A stretch of 64,000 nt of DNA, taken from positions 11,036,001 through 11,100,000 of the forward strand of contig NC_085124.1 in assembly GCF_030269925.1 (NCBI RefSeq), given 5' to 3'. Origin of the DNA: Bombyx mori. Its lineage: Eukaryota; Arthropoda; Insecta; Lepidoptera; Bombycidae. The notes below the pieces were generated by a model. It was not told the DNA's origin and did not search any database. It worked only from the letters and a program-made list of their open reading frames with translations. Numbering within the stretch: position 1 is the stretch's first letter; each line of letters starts with the position of its first letter. Of the stretch, positions 35,001 to 44,946 are shown one piece after another. Position numbers and translations under genes: made by a program.

Positions 35001-35491
35001 AAAGTTTAGGTCTTTTATTTATCGACTGAGGCACTACGAAGTCTGCCGAGTCAGCTAGTAATAATATAAAAAAACACTATGTATATAAATCTCAATTCTT
35101 CGTGGTAAAAATCTATAAAAAGAAATGTATCGACTTATATGGGCTTGTAACATACCCTACAATCAGTACTAGGTATGCGAACAAGAGGATAAGGAATTAG
35201 GAACTTTAGATTGATTATTGGAATTTTCCACTATGTTTTATATTTGTGCTGACTTCTATATCCTAAACTGTTCAAACTTACCAGGTATGGGTGCGATTGA
35301 GCAGGTGCCACGACTCCACCAACAATCCTATTTACGTCTACATCGGGGGTGTTATTAAGAGCATTGTTCTCTGCCTCTAATAAACGCTTAGCCAAGGGTA
35401 TTCCAACTTCATCATGATAGAACTTCCCTACTTCCACATAAGCGGATACGTAGGTCACAAACAATAATAAACCGAACAACACCCTTTCCAT
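31904..35491 (-). CDS. Chymotrypsin-like S1A serine protease 2 (five exons, 295 aa)
   Basis: Exons 35282-35491, 34303-34576, 33665-33763, 32792-32991 and 31904-32008 join to 888 bp. Signal peptide MERVLFGLLLFVTYVSA, propeptide, then activation site R55-IVGG. The triad is His101 (TAAHCWFDG), Asp148 (NNDIAMI) and Ser247 (CRGDSGGP). As in protease 1, the position six before Ser is Gly, arguing against trypsin specificity. Exons 2-5 have exactly the same lengths (274, 99, 200, 105 bp) and phases as protease 1, so the two are tandem duplicates. Introns hold a full-length Bm1, truncated Bm1 and LINE B tails. Likely secreted, perhaps digestive or moulting-related; that is inference. Confidence 0.94.
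32082..32263 (-). mobile_element. Bm1 SINE fragment
   Basis: Reverse copy, lacking the T run and part of the body, in the last intron of protease 2. Confidence 0.82.
32460..32748 (+). mobile_element. LINE B 3' end with target-site duplication
   Basis: Sense tail ending in an A run. ACATAGGCCT flanks both sides (32450-32459 and 32749-32758), a 10-bp target duplication that fixes both ends. It lies in the last intron of protease 2. Confidence 0.88.
32792..32991 (-). CDS. Protease 2 exon 4: catalytic Ser
   Basis: Acceptor TTTTCAG, donor GTAAGC, 200 bp. Serine loop GICRGDSGGPLVL. It is nearly identical to protease 1 over VNLQVITVQQCMAVFGSNFV, pointing to a recent duplication or gene conversion. 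Confidence 0.93.
33312..33545 (-). mobile_element. LINE B 3' tail
   Basis: T run, GGATTACTGGTGGCCCGGTG, antisense tail to CGGCGAGAAACTCAGCGAG, in a protease 2 intron. Confidence 0.8.
33665..33763 (-). CDS. Protease 2 exon 3
   Basis: Acceptor GTACAG, donor GTGAGC, 99 bp. It encodes IQPIALPSIFDLGNNFVGLP and VVAAGYGVTSD, aligning without gaps to protease 1 exon 3. Confidence 0.9.
33856..34273 (+). mobile_element. Bm1 SINE, full length
   Basis: Same head (GTCGTGGCCTAAAGGACATA) and body as the copy at 26691. The box B is mutated to GTGTTCGAATCTCAG and the 3' end is partly deleted. It sits in a protease 2 intron about 30 bp from exon 2. Confidence 0.9.
34303..34576 (-). CDS. Protease 2 exon 2: His and Asp of the triad
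   Basis: Acceptor CTTTCAG, donor GTAAGA, 274 bp. It encodes CGSSLVSATRLVTAAHCWFD and SLLNNDIAMIYLP. A full-length Bm1 ends about 30 bp past the donor, very close to the splice site. Confidence 0.92.
34768..35058 (+). mobile_element. Repeat family R3, copy 3
   Basis: Same as copy 1 with a short deletion; preceded by a CTAT microsatellite (34758-34778). In intron 1 of protease 2. Confidence 0.68.
35282..35491 (-). CDS. Protease 2 exon 1: signal peptide, propeptide, IVGG
   Basis: 70 codons from ATG to donor GTAAGT in phase 0. It contains the signal peptide, the conserved propeptide motif EVGIPLAKRLLEAE (protease 1 has ENVGIPLAKSIRAAE) and RIVGGVVAPAQSHPYL. Confidence 0.92.
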
Positions 35492-35600
35492 TTTGGAATA
35501 AAACCAACGTCGCCTTGTACGAGTTTTTATTTAACTATCTTCACTATCAACATAAAATAATCACATTAAATTCGATTGGCTAGTTCAGCGTTACTATGAG
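35492..35600 (-). promoter_or_regulatory. Putative promoter of protease 2 with GATA motifs
   Basis: The minus strand has TTGATAGTGAAGATAGTT and a TATA-like AAATAAAAA about 35-60 bp before the ATG, similar in content to the protease 1 upstream region. Weak, pattern-based support. Confidence 0.28.
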
Positions 35601-35898
35601 TTTTATCGAAGTAATCGAGCATTAAAGGATTAATTGTTTAGAATCGAATTCAGTAATTAATTAAACATGTTCTTTAATCAGGATTAGGACTCTTCCAGGA
35701 ATTAATCTTGGCTAAAATATTCTGAGCGCACTTCACAATGACCATTTCGGTCTTTTCAGTAGACATGTTGGTCAAATTCTCCCATGAAAAATCGAAAATT
35801 GGTAATCGAATCAAATCTATCGTTCCAAGCATTTATCGGATTAATTAGACGTTTGTTCTATGAACAATATGTATTCTTCCTACTCATATCTGAATTAA

Positions 35899-36300
35899 CT
35901 AGCGGTCGCCCGGTTGTCGAAACTCGACTATAATTATTTATTTAAATTATAATTTTTAACATTATTATGGTTCTATTGTCAACGAATTTACTTCTATAAT
36001 CACAGATTTCGCCAAGGCTACACTATAGACAATTAATAGTATTAAAGATAAACAATAATAATCTATTCTCAACTTGACCTCAGACTTTAACTATAAACAA
36101 AATAGTAGGCATGCGTGTATGTATCAAATACATGGTAGTGTGTGTAATGTTTTCTTTATTTATTAAATGTATCATTTATGCATTATTTAAAAAAAAATAG
36201 CATTATGCATTTCTTCTCTATATTCTCTATAAGTGTGGAAAATTTCATACTCCTCCGTCCGCGCAATTTTCGTAAAAAGAGATACAAAATACATATTTAG
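35899..36300 (+). repeat. Repeat family R4, copy 2
   Basis: Starts ACTAGCGGTCGCCCGGTTGT and follows copy 1 nearly end to end, including the microsatellite-like GTGTGTAATGTTTTC zone. Confidence 0.65.
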
Positions 36301-36525
36301 ATATTTCTGACTCAAAAAGTCAGTGAAATCTGTTTCCTCTAAATAGTGATTCAACCTTACAGTCAAAGGAGTTCCTCTTGAACCCACATATTAAGACTAA
36401 ATCATTAATTTAAACAAAACATTTACCAAATTACCTGATTACTAATTAATATTTTATACTAGACTTCATCCTTATCTCCTTTCAATCTTACAATAAATAC
36501 AAATAATTTCAAGAAATAAAAAAGT

Positions 36526-36531
36526 TTATTA
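36526..36531 (-). terminator. Candidate polyadenylation signal of protease homologue 3
   Basis: AATAAA on the minus strand 28 bp past the stop codon, a typical spacing for a short 3' UTR. Confidence 0.5.
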
Positions 36532-36558
36532 TATTTCCATTTTGGTATAGTATAAAAT

Positions 36559-36678
36559 TTAATCAAGAACAATCCCAGTTATTTCGCTGATCCAGTTCAG
36601 ATATCTTTGCACCCTGGTGAATACTGAAGGGATCCGGCTATTGCAGCCCGAGGACCTCACAAAGGACGTCACTCCGAT
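36559..36678 (-). CDS. Protease homologue 3 exon 7: C-terminus
   Basis: Acceptor TTCACAG, then IGVTSFVRSSGCNSRIPSVF, TRVQRYLNWISEITGIVLD and TAA. The GCNSRIPSVFTRV...WI pattern is the normal S1A end. AATAAA on the minus strand (36526-36531) lies 28 bp after the stop. Confidence 0.92.
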   Translation of the reverse strand: MGVTSFVRSSGCNSRIPSVFTRVQRYLNWISEITGIVLD

Positions 36679-39600
36679 CTGTGAAATATCAAAAATAAAA
36701 TTTAAAATAGTTTCAATTTGACCAAATAAACCATAGAGACAATTAAAGGCAGGTTAGCAGTAAGAAAGAATTGATGTTTTTACATTTCTACCAGAAACCT
36801 GAATGAGAATAATATGATACTAATAAACTAGATTACAACGGCATAGAACATGTTTAAGTCATTTCATATTACATATATGTAAATGGTAAATTTATAAATG
36901 GTCTATTTATTCTATAATAATAGATTGCCAATAGTACACCGTCAGGAAGAGATCGCTTTTAGTGATTTTTTTTTATTGCTTAGATAGGTGGACGAGCTCA
37001 CAGCCCACCTGGTGTTAAGTGGTTACTGGAGCCCATAGACATCCACAATGTAAATGCGCCACCCACCTTGAGATATAAGTTCTAAGGTCTCAAGTATAGT
37101 TACAACGGCTGCCCCAGCAATGGCAACCTTTCAGACCGAAACGCATTACTGCTTCGCGGCAGAAATAAGCGGGGTGGTGGTACCTACCCGTGCGGACTCA
37201 CAAGAGGTCCTACTACCAGTAAATTTTCTCACCTTTTAAAAGACCACCTATTGCTCAAATCTGCTTGTTGGCTGTTTTTTTTTAAAGTTAATTGTGCTTT
37301 GGTGTGCAATAAAGTGTATTTTCTCTCTCTATCTCACTCTCTAAGTTAAAAGGATCAAACGATGCTTACCAAAATAGTTTCCTCGGTCGCAGTAAAATAT
37401 ATCGTCATGGGACCGCCATTGTCGCCCTATACATATAACAAAGACTCATATTAATTTAATTTTACGATTTCATATATAGTTTTTCAGCACTTCATCCTAT
37501 ACAGAGAATTTGTCTTAAATGGAACTTGTATCTGCACTAAGATAATGCAATCGATACTAGAATATCTCTAGTTTGGACATAAGGGTTGCGGTGGCATTCA
37601 TCATCATCATCAGCCCACAGTCGTCCACAGCTGGTGTTGCGTTGTGGTATCATTAATAGGTATTATTAGTTATAGTAGTATTAGTTTGATATTTTTATTA
37701 GTTCATAAGTGACAAATTAAAGAATTTAAAATTAATGAATATAAGTAATATGAAATAGATGTGTCGCCCTTGGCGGCTGGAAATGAAATGGAAAAGTGTC
37801 ATAGCAGACGTCGCTCGTTGACACTTTTGATGTTCCGAATTCAAACAGCTGGACATAGGCCTCTCCCAGTCCACAACACTGAGCCCGGTCTTCATTCACC
37901 TCATCCACCTCTTGCCGGCAACCGATCGGAGGTCATCGTACCACCTAGCCAGGGGGCGTCCCACGTTAAGTTTTCCGCTGCGTGGTCTGCCCTCAGGAAC
38001 CCATCTGCTCCAGCGATCGTCAGTTTTACGGCATATATGGTCAGCACACTGCCATCTCAGCTTACTGACTCTTTGAGTTATGTCAATAACTTTGGTTCTG
38101 TGTCGAATAACCTCATTCCTGGTTTTATTTATCGTTCAAAGAGTGGCTCTATTCATGGCGGTGACCTTGAGTCCTGATTATTTCTTACAAGCAGGCTGTA
38201 GGCTAGCACTATCTTAGCTAATAACAAAATTGAAGACATAAAATAAAATTAACAAATATAGTTTTTATGATGATTGGTTTTTAGGTCGGGCCCTAATTGT
38301 TATAATAAATGATTCAGCTTAGTCCTCAAACTCACCTTACAAGTGCCAGCGTCAGTGTCGAATGTACAAACAGTGTTCTCGGGCAACTGATTGAAGTATG
38401 AAGTGTTGCAGAAGGAATCAGAAATCACGGGCATCAACTTCTCACGAAGCGTCGGTGATATAAAATTTATACCTGTAGATATTATTGATTGGATTACAGT
38501 ATTATGTTTCTTGTTTATTTGTGTATCATTAACAAAATCCTGAAGACTACATTTTGAATTTCGCTTTGTTTTTTTTCTTTGCCTCTAGCTAGCTTGCTCT
38601 GGCTCAGCTAAGAGGGGAAGGCTTACTACGATCTTCCCGAGCACCCATACCCAGATAAGCCCTAATAGCACTAGGGTAACGGCTTCGCGATTGTATCTAC
38701 CATCAGATTGAAGTCCTTAGCGGGCTGCTGCTACAGTTCACGCTGAATTTTTCGGCAAGTTTTACGAGTGCTTGTGGTTTGGTTACAACTACCGCTGTGT
38801 CGAACAGACCTCAGAGTGAATCATAATGATCCACGGGGACGAATCTAGTACGTCAACCGTGGTTGGCTCCTGCATGAGTCAAATCACTCATGACCACGAC
38901 AAGCAGTTAATCATTTCCTGCCGCCATTTAAAAATACCGCTCTGTTTCAATTTGTCATAAATTTAATATTTAGAATAATTAGCTAGTATCACGGCAGTTT
39001 GACAGCTCTACAGAAACGCGCTAAGCTTATCAATTATACTGAAGCTAAAATACAAGCCAAGATAATAAAAGCAATGGTAGAAGATTCTAATAGCACAAAA
39101 TAGGAGGTTATTTATACATCATCTATTCAACTATCTTAACTTAAAATGCTAGTTCACTGGCCTAAAATTGGACTAATTCTGTGTACACGAACACACTCAA
39201 GAATAACTTGTCACGTGTATCGCGGCCTTTAGCCACATTCACATATTTAATAAGCACATGTGGTTTATCTTATCCGCTAATGAACAGATATGTGTGAATA
39301 TAGCATTATAGGATATAAATAAATGAAAACATGTTTTCATCGCTAAAATCAATTAGAGCATCACATTTTTACGGACATTTCGAAAAAAAGTAAAAATGGT
39401 ATATGATACCTTCCGCTGCAATGCCCCATCCGGATGCAATGGCTCCTAAACCAGCGAAGTTGGATGACACAGAATTTAAGTACGGTAGCCGAATAACTTG
39501 AACCATTCCTGAAAATAATAAAATAATTTAATAAAAAAGAAAACCGACTTGAACAAAATAAAATGAGAATATCATCACGTAGCCTAAGTCAATTAAATAG

Positions 39601-42600
39601 GCGTTATTAAGGATAACTCAAAAACTACTGGTCAGATATTGATAAAATTTAAATAGAACTACATTAGAAGTATCCGCTATCAAACAGAAAAATAACTATC
39701 AAAATCGGTTGACCTATTAAAAAAGGTCCGACATAAAAAATACAGTCGAATACTAGTGGTAGGACCTCTTGTGAGTCCGCACGGGTAAGTACCACCACCC
39801 CGCCTATTTCTGCCGTGAAACAGTTATGCGTTTCGGTTTGAAGGGTGGGGTAGCCATTGTAACTATACTGAGACCTTAGAACCTATATCTCAAGGTGGGT
39901 GGCGCATTTACGTTGTAGATGTCTAAGGGCTCCAGTAACCACGTCTCCAGTGCCAGTGAGCTCGTCTACCCATCTAAGCAATAAAAAAAAATACTCCTCC
40001 CTTTTTTAAGTAGTTTAAATAAAAATTTTAGTGACTCAACATTATCATGTGTGGCTCTCCGCTCTGGTGTGGTTTTCTCGAGATCCTATTTGTACTCTGG
40101 GCTTATAAGTGCTGGAGCACAATGGAATTTCATTGTTTATCGCATTAGGTTTAATTCGATTGCCAATAAAAGAAAAATGCGCGATACATTTCCTAATCTT
40201 TACAGAACATTTCAAGAAGAGAGATCAGTTGTAAAATAAATAAATAAGTAAGTAAATTTTAATTGTATTCGACTTGAGTGTGTTTTTATACATATCTCTA
40301 ACACGAAATAGATAATGCTAAGACAGAAGGTCCACTATTACGTCTCAGAGAGTTTAATTGTGACAATATTGTTTTGCATTCTGTTATTTTGCTTTTTTGA
40401 TAAAACGCTACAGAGAAGCCTAATAAATATTTTACGCTGCTATAATAAATAAACAATACAAACAAAAAAGTGATTTACTGATAAAATTTAATGTTATCGA
40501 GTCACGTGTTTCTTGCGATTATAATTAGGACTTTATAAAAATTGTATAGTAGCTAAGCTAAATGTTTACGTTTTTAATACACTTTTTTTTATACCTATAG
40601 ATTATACACGTCTGAGTTCATGGTTACAAGATTTCGTGGGTAATCTGTTTGCTATTTTTTTTACCGGCAACCGAACGTCGATGACGTAATTAATATACGG
40701 TCAAATATAAGGAAGTTACATATTAATATATAATATATTAATAGGCAAAAGCCCACTGAGTTTCTCGCCGGATCTTCTCAGTGGGTCGCGTTTCCGATCC
40801 GGTGGTAGATTCTGCGAAGCACTGCCCTTGCTAGGGCCAGTGTTAGCAACACTCCGGTTTGAGCCCCGTGAGCTCACCTACACGTCAAAGAGAAGCTGAA
40901 ATAGCTACTGTTAGTCATATTTGTTTAGCAGCGATTCAAGACTTTCAGTAGAATTTAAAAAAATTACAACACTTCTGCTTTTACTTTTACAATAAAAAAG
41001 AACAAAAAAGAAAACGTCTTTTTTATTTTTATTTTATTGCTTAGATGGATGACGAGCTCACAGCCCACCTGGTGTTAAGTGGTTACTGGAGCCCATAGAC
41101 ATTTACAACGTAAATGCGCCACGCACCTCGAGATATAAGTTCTAAGATCTCAGTATAGTTACAACGGCTACCCCACCCTTCGAACCGAAACGCATTAGTG
41201 CTTCACAGCGGAAATAGGCGGGGGGTGGTGGTACCTACCCGTGCGGACTCCCAAGAAGTCCTACCACCAGTGATTACGCAAATTATAATTTTGCTGGTTT
41301 GATTTTTATTACACGATGTTATTCCTTCACCGTGGAAGTCAATCGTGAACATTTGTTGAGTACGTATTTCATTAGAAAAATTGGTACCCGCCTGCGGGAT
41401 TCGAACACCGGTGCATTTATATGCATACAAATGCATCGGAAGTCTTATCCTTTAGGCCACAACGACTTCAAATACATACATAAAATTAAGCAGTAGTAAT
41501 AGTAGTAGTAATATTTTAATAGGTACGGTGTTTAAGGCATTCAAAGTCGTCCCCGAACCCAGAACGGAAATCAATTAACACATGTAATCGGCAAATGACG
41601 TAAATATTTTATACTAATCACCCCCTAATCGCTTGCTCATAAATGACGAGCAATATTACTTACGCCGTCACAATTACTTAATCAAAATTTAGTAGCCCGG
41701 CTTTCTCGAAAAGTTCTCGAAACATTAAAGCACTTTTTTCCATACGTATTTGCTGGTAGCCTAAGAATCTACCAATCGGAATCGCGACCCACTAAGAAGA
41801 TCCGGCGAGAGACTCAGTGGGCTATGTCTATGGCTTAGTTTATAGTGAGCGGTGCGTGAGGGGCCTAAAACCACCGAAAGTATATCCGAGGGATCCGATA
41901 AGACATGTTTCAGGCGACGGCGACATTGCGTTGCCCCGTCGCCTGGGTCGGACATTTCGTATACCTAAGTATATCGGATACCGTTTTGCTTTACTTTTAC
42001 GCATGTACTATTCGATAATTATCTGACTGATTGTATCATTTAATACATATATTTATCGTCAACGATTTGACTTTGTAACATTTGTAGAACCGTTTAAAAT
42101 TAATAAGAATCTATATAGTAGGTACAGATTTTAAATATCAGATAAGAACATAATATTATAGTATAAAAGATTATTTTTTTAAAGATTTTGATAGTACAGT
42201 AATTGCTTTTCTAAAATTCTTCATTACATTAAGATCATGCTCAAAGTGAAATCTCGCCTTCAGAAACATGAGATAAATTATACTTTTTATCAAAATCAGT
42301 TTTTTACTTTTTTCACTTTTTTACTTTTTTTTCTCTTCTAGACGGGACTTCGGGACCAAAGTGTTTAATAAATATGTTCCTGACTAACATATTTCCTTAC
42401 TAAATATGTTCCTTATTTTGACAAATATGTTCCTGAAAGCAGTCGCAAAAATATTAATATATAATGCCTTGCATCAGAACAAATTTCAGTGCAATTTGAT
42501 TAATTAAAAATCTGATATCCGAGATATGCCTGCTATCGATATTTTATCTATGACAGAAATCTTTAAAACGACTAAACTACTGTTTATTGCAACAACAACA

Positions 42601-44660
42601 ATAGCTTCTAACGAACGGCGCCGAATTTTATATTATTAATTTATTTATTTCACAACGTTGTTAAATTAATCGTGTTTTCGATCGTCCGATTAGTGTTTAG
42701 AATTAACAAAACTCGCAACAACCAAAATATGACTAGAATCTCGCACCTTGAAACAAGAAAATTGAACTACTTTCGAACATCATTGAAGTGGAACATAGGA
42801 CTTCAAAAATTCAGCCAAGAGGCCAAAAAGGTCAAATACTTTATCTGTAGTCGCACAAATGTCTCAGCCACCAATCAAACCAAAGAAATAATAATATTAT
42901 TTTTAAAAAATAAGACGTTTCAATGTATTTTAATATATTGTATAACTGTGCTATATAAATATTCAAACTTACCAGTTATTTGGACGACATTGGCTAAACG
43001 TAGCAGTGCCAGGTCGTTGGCGAAAGTGGCCGGATCCCATTCCGGATGCACTATTATTTCTACGATGTTCACGATGCGGCGACCGTTTTCGTAACGATCA
43101 TACAATGAATGCGCCCCAAGGATAGCCTGAACAATACATTTCTGATAAACTCAAACGTCTGATAAACTCAAAATCTTCTAAAACATAGCCCAGCGGAATT
43201 TTCCATGCTTGTGATCCCAACTTCGTAAACCATAAAACCCGGCAGTAGGTATACCCACGAAGTATATCTATATATTTTATCACTTTTGATATGCAAGACT
43301 TTTCTTTAAGACGGACTTATTTATTGCCTATAAAGCTTATCCAGTTTGACCAGGGAGGTAGTAGTAGTAAAATAAAAATAAATAATAGTTTTGAAAAAAC
43401 TAACAAAATACGCTTTTATAGAAAATCCAACTAAAAAATAGAAAATAAATTTTAATGAATTTGAATTAAAAATTGTGTAAGAAAAAATGATTTTATTGTA
43501 AAAAAGGCGTGGGGTGCTTTTCACATTATCAAAATAACCCTTCTACTCATATCTGTTCACAAAATATTTATAACTACTGATACCATTTTTTTAAACTACC
43601 TATTACTTATTTTTCATTTTTTAGTTGAATTTCAATTTTTCAATATTTTTTTCCATTTTTTTTAATATTGAATTGTCATCGGTCCTTAATAAGTATACCA
43701 AAATTCGAGTTAATCCGACGTTTTGAAGGGGGTCAAAATCATGTTCAAAGATTTCATTACATACTAACATACATAAGTCTGAAGCTAATAAAAGCGTATT
43801 AAAAACTTCATAAATTTATCAAATTTACTGCTCATATTTAACTGAAGTATTCTGTTGACGTTACCTGCACATGATCAACTTCCTGACCGTCGTGGAAGCA
43901 GCAGTGCGCAGCCGTCAACACCCATTCCTGATGGACGAGGGAGCCCCCGCAGAACCCGAGCTCGCCAGTGGTTCCTACCCGTTTGTACAGAGCTACCTGC
44001 GTTTTGTATACGATGGTAGGTAGGTAGGTAACTAATGTCATTTTGGGCCTGGCATACTTTTAGAAAGGAACCCAACATCAGGAACTTATGAGAATTTAGT
44101 GTTAGAAACATTATCTGCAGCTAAATCAAATGTACACACATAACTCCATATTTTCAATCATTAATCTAAAAAATACCAGTTGATAATGATGTTATAACAC
44201 TAGTCGTACTCGCCCGCTTCGCTACGCATTTAAAATTAATATTATTTTTTATTGTCATTATTATTAGGGTATCCAACACTCATATAAATATTAGCCTATC
44301 CATTAAGTACATGTATTTTCTACATGGATACCATGTTTCAAGTCAATCGGATGCTTGGTTCAGTAGTTATAACGGAACATCGGTAAAAACCACTGTAGAT
44401 TTATATATTAGTATAGATTATCGTGAAAGGATTGAATTCTTTAAAGTTTAACAATCGAATAGTATTTTAGAAGAATGTTTCCAACAAATATTTGGTATTA
44501 AAAAAAAACATTGATAATATAGTACCTGAAAAGGTCGAGAATTAGGTTCGGTGATTTCACCTCCAATAATCCTCGATTCTCTACTGCATCCAGACCCATC
44601 ACATAACAGACTAGCTCTCAAAAACACGGGGAAAACACTAAACACTAAAAACCACAACAT
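36559..44660 (-). CDS. Serine protease homologue 3, catalytic Ser replaced by Asn (seven exons, 277 aa)
   Basis: Exons 44526-44660, 43865-43996, 42973-43126, 39410-39508, 38336-38472, 37370-37426 and 36559-36678 join to 834 bp in one frame. Signal peptide MLWFLVFSVFPVFLRASLL, short propeptide with two Cys, then R30-IIGG. His76 (LTAAHCCFHDG) and Asp127 (FANDLALLRL) are present, but the serine loop is GDNGGP: Asn222 (codon AAT) replaces the catalytic Ser. The rest of the S1A fold markers (CGGSLV, VFTRV, C-terminal helix) look intact and there is no stop, so this looks like a conserved non-catalytic homologue rather than a decayed gene. Exon 4 shares length and phase with the neighbours' exon 3, indicating shared ancestry. 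Confidence 0.9.
36966..37220 (-). mobile_element. Bm1 SINE, 5'-truncated
   Basis: Reverse copy with a small insertion near GCCCCAGCAATGGCAACC, in an intron of protease homologue 3. Confidence 0.88.
37370..37426 (-). CDS. Protease homologue 3 exon 6: substituted serine loop
   Basis: A 57-bp exon, acceptor GTATAG, donor GTAAGC, phase 0 at both ends. It encodes GDNGGPMTIYFTATEETIL. The codon for the active-site position is AAT (Asn) instead of Ser; the flanking Gly-Asp and Gly-Gly-Pro are kept. Confidence 0.88.
37600..38180 (-). mobile_element. RTE-like LINE ORF2 3' end
   Basis: The minus strand carries pieces such as AGADGFLRADHAAENLTWDA and PWLGGTMTSDRLPA, and GACTGGGAGAGGCCTATGTC before a CATCATCATCATC repeat (antisense TGATGA tail). 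Several frameshifts. Confidence 0.65.
38336..38472 (-). CDS. Protease homologue 3 exon 5
   Basis: Acceptor TCTACAG, donor GTGAGT. It encodes LREKLMPVISDSFCNTSYFN and ENTVCTFDTDAGTCK, the stretch just before the serine loop. The last Cys corresponds to the one four residues before the active-site position. Confidence 0.88.
38565..38915 (-). mobile_element. Decayed LINE B-like remnant
   Basis: Keeps the block order (CTCAGCTAAGAGGGGAAGGC, AACGGCTTCGCGATTGTATC, GGCTCCTGCATGAGTC) with heavy divergence. Confidence 0.45.
39410..39508 (-). CDS. Protease homologue 3 exon 4
   Basis: Acceptor TTTTCAG, donor GTATCA, 99 bp, the same length and phase as exon 3 of the two paralogues. It encodes VQVIRLPYLNSVSSNFAGLG and AIASGWGIAAE; GWG is the usual S1 motif here. 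Confidence 0.88.
39752..39990 (+). mobile_element. Bm1 SINE, 5'-truncated
   Basis: Body and A tail, upstream (minus-strand sense) of protease homologue 3 exon 4. Confidence 0.87.
40748..40908 (+). mobile_element. LINE A tail, 3'-truncated
   Basis: Sense tail from GCCCACTGAGTTTCTCGCCG to GAAGCTGAAATAGC; the last 25 bp and the A tail are missing. Confidence 0.75.
41019..41467 (-). mobile_element. Bm1 SINE, full length
   Basis: Poly-T at 41019 (the A tail on the minus strand) through to the tRNA-like head ending GGCCACAACGAC. It lies between protease homologue 3 exons 3 and 4. Confidence 0.9.
41755..41960 (-). mobile_element. LINE A end with coding remnant
   Basis: The minus strand reads a degraded RRRLKHVLSDPSDILSVVL peptide, then CACTGAGTCTCTCGCCGGAT. 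The peptide resembles the family-B coding end, so A and B are related jockey-like elements. Confidence 0.65.
42973..43126 (-). CDS. Protease homologue 3 exon 3: catalytic Asp
   Basis: Acceptor GTTCAG, donor GTAAGT. It encodes AILGAHSLYDRYENGRRIVN, then IIVHPEWDPATFANDLALLR with the Asp, leaving one base into a Gly codon. Confidence 0.9.
43677..43803 (+). repeat. Probable interspersed repeat tail
   Basis: TTCGAGTTAATCCGACGTTT, then CATACTAACATACATAAGTC and TGAAGCTAATAAAAGCGTAT. I recognise it as a common Bombyx pattern but cannot name the family. In intron 2 of protease homologue 3. Confidence 0.35.
43865..43996 (-). CDS. Protease homologue 3 exon 2: catalytic His
   Basis: Acceptor ACGCAG, donor GTAACG, 44 codons, phase 0 at both ends. 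It encodes LGFCGGSLVHQEWVLTAAHC followed by CFHDGQEVDHVQ. Confidence 0.9.
44214..44422 (-). mobile_element. Interspersed repeat, reverse copy of the 8187 family
   Basis: Starts ACTCGCCCGCTTCGCTACGC and includes CATGTTTCAAGTCAATCGGA, matching 8187-8434 on the other strand. In intron 1 of protease homologue 3. Confidence 0.55.
44526..44660 (-). CDS. Protease homologue 3 exon 1: signal peptide and IIGG
   Basis: The first real ATG is 44658-44660, followed by a strongly hydrophobic signal peptide. The frame is open a little upstream, but only from a TTG. It ends RIIGGEITEPNSRPFQ before a GTACTA donor in phase 0. Confidence 0.85.
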
Positions 44661-44800
44661 TCTCGCTGGCTCCAAGATCTAAAAGTCGCTGTGGGAAAGT
44701 AATTTTATCTTCTTATCCCAGGAAATGTTTCGAGTGTTTCTGATAATCGTATCTATACAGAGATATTGATAAGAAATGGGTCATAGATAAATTCATCTAA
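44661..44800 (-). promoter_or_regulatory. Putative promoter of protease homologue 3, GATA-rich
   Basis: The minus strand upstream of the ATG carries several GATA-core motifs in about 100 bp (CTTATC, AGATAC, TTATCAG, GGATAAG, AGATAAAA). The last could also serve as a TATA-like element. Pattern-based only. Confidence 0.3.
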
Positions 44801-44940
44801 TACATATTTTGTGTGATGCAAAGTTGGTATTAAAAGTTATCGAATAAACTCAAATAGGTTTCCTTTGATAAGACAAGCGGTAGAGATTTTTACATGTGGT
44901 AAATTAATATTAATAAAACTAGTATTATTTGAAAACATCT

Positions 44941-44946
44941 TTTATT
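44941..44946 (-). terminator. Candidate polyadenylation signal
   Basis: AATAAA on the minus strand at the end of the repeat-free block described for 44941-46162. Confidence 0.35.

Noticed and set aside
36187..36387. 66-codon minus-strand frame
   Set aside because: Half of it lies in repeat family R4; no conserved motif.
37761..38177. 138-codon plus-strand frame
   Set aside because: Antisense of an RTE-like ORF2 remnant with frameshifts on its sense strand.
40045..40239. Frame starting MCGSPLWCGFLEILFVLWAY and an overlapping 62-codon frame
   Set aside because: Short, no family similarity and no splice context; likely chance.
42672..43094. 140-codon plus-strand frame
   Set aside because: Overlaps protease homologue 3 exon 3 in antisense; the rest has no coding features.
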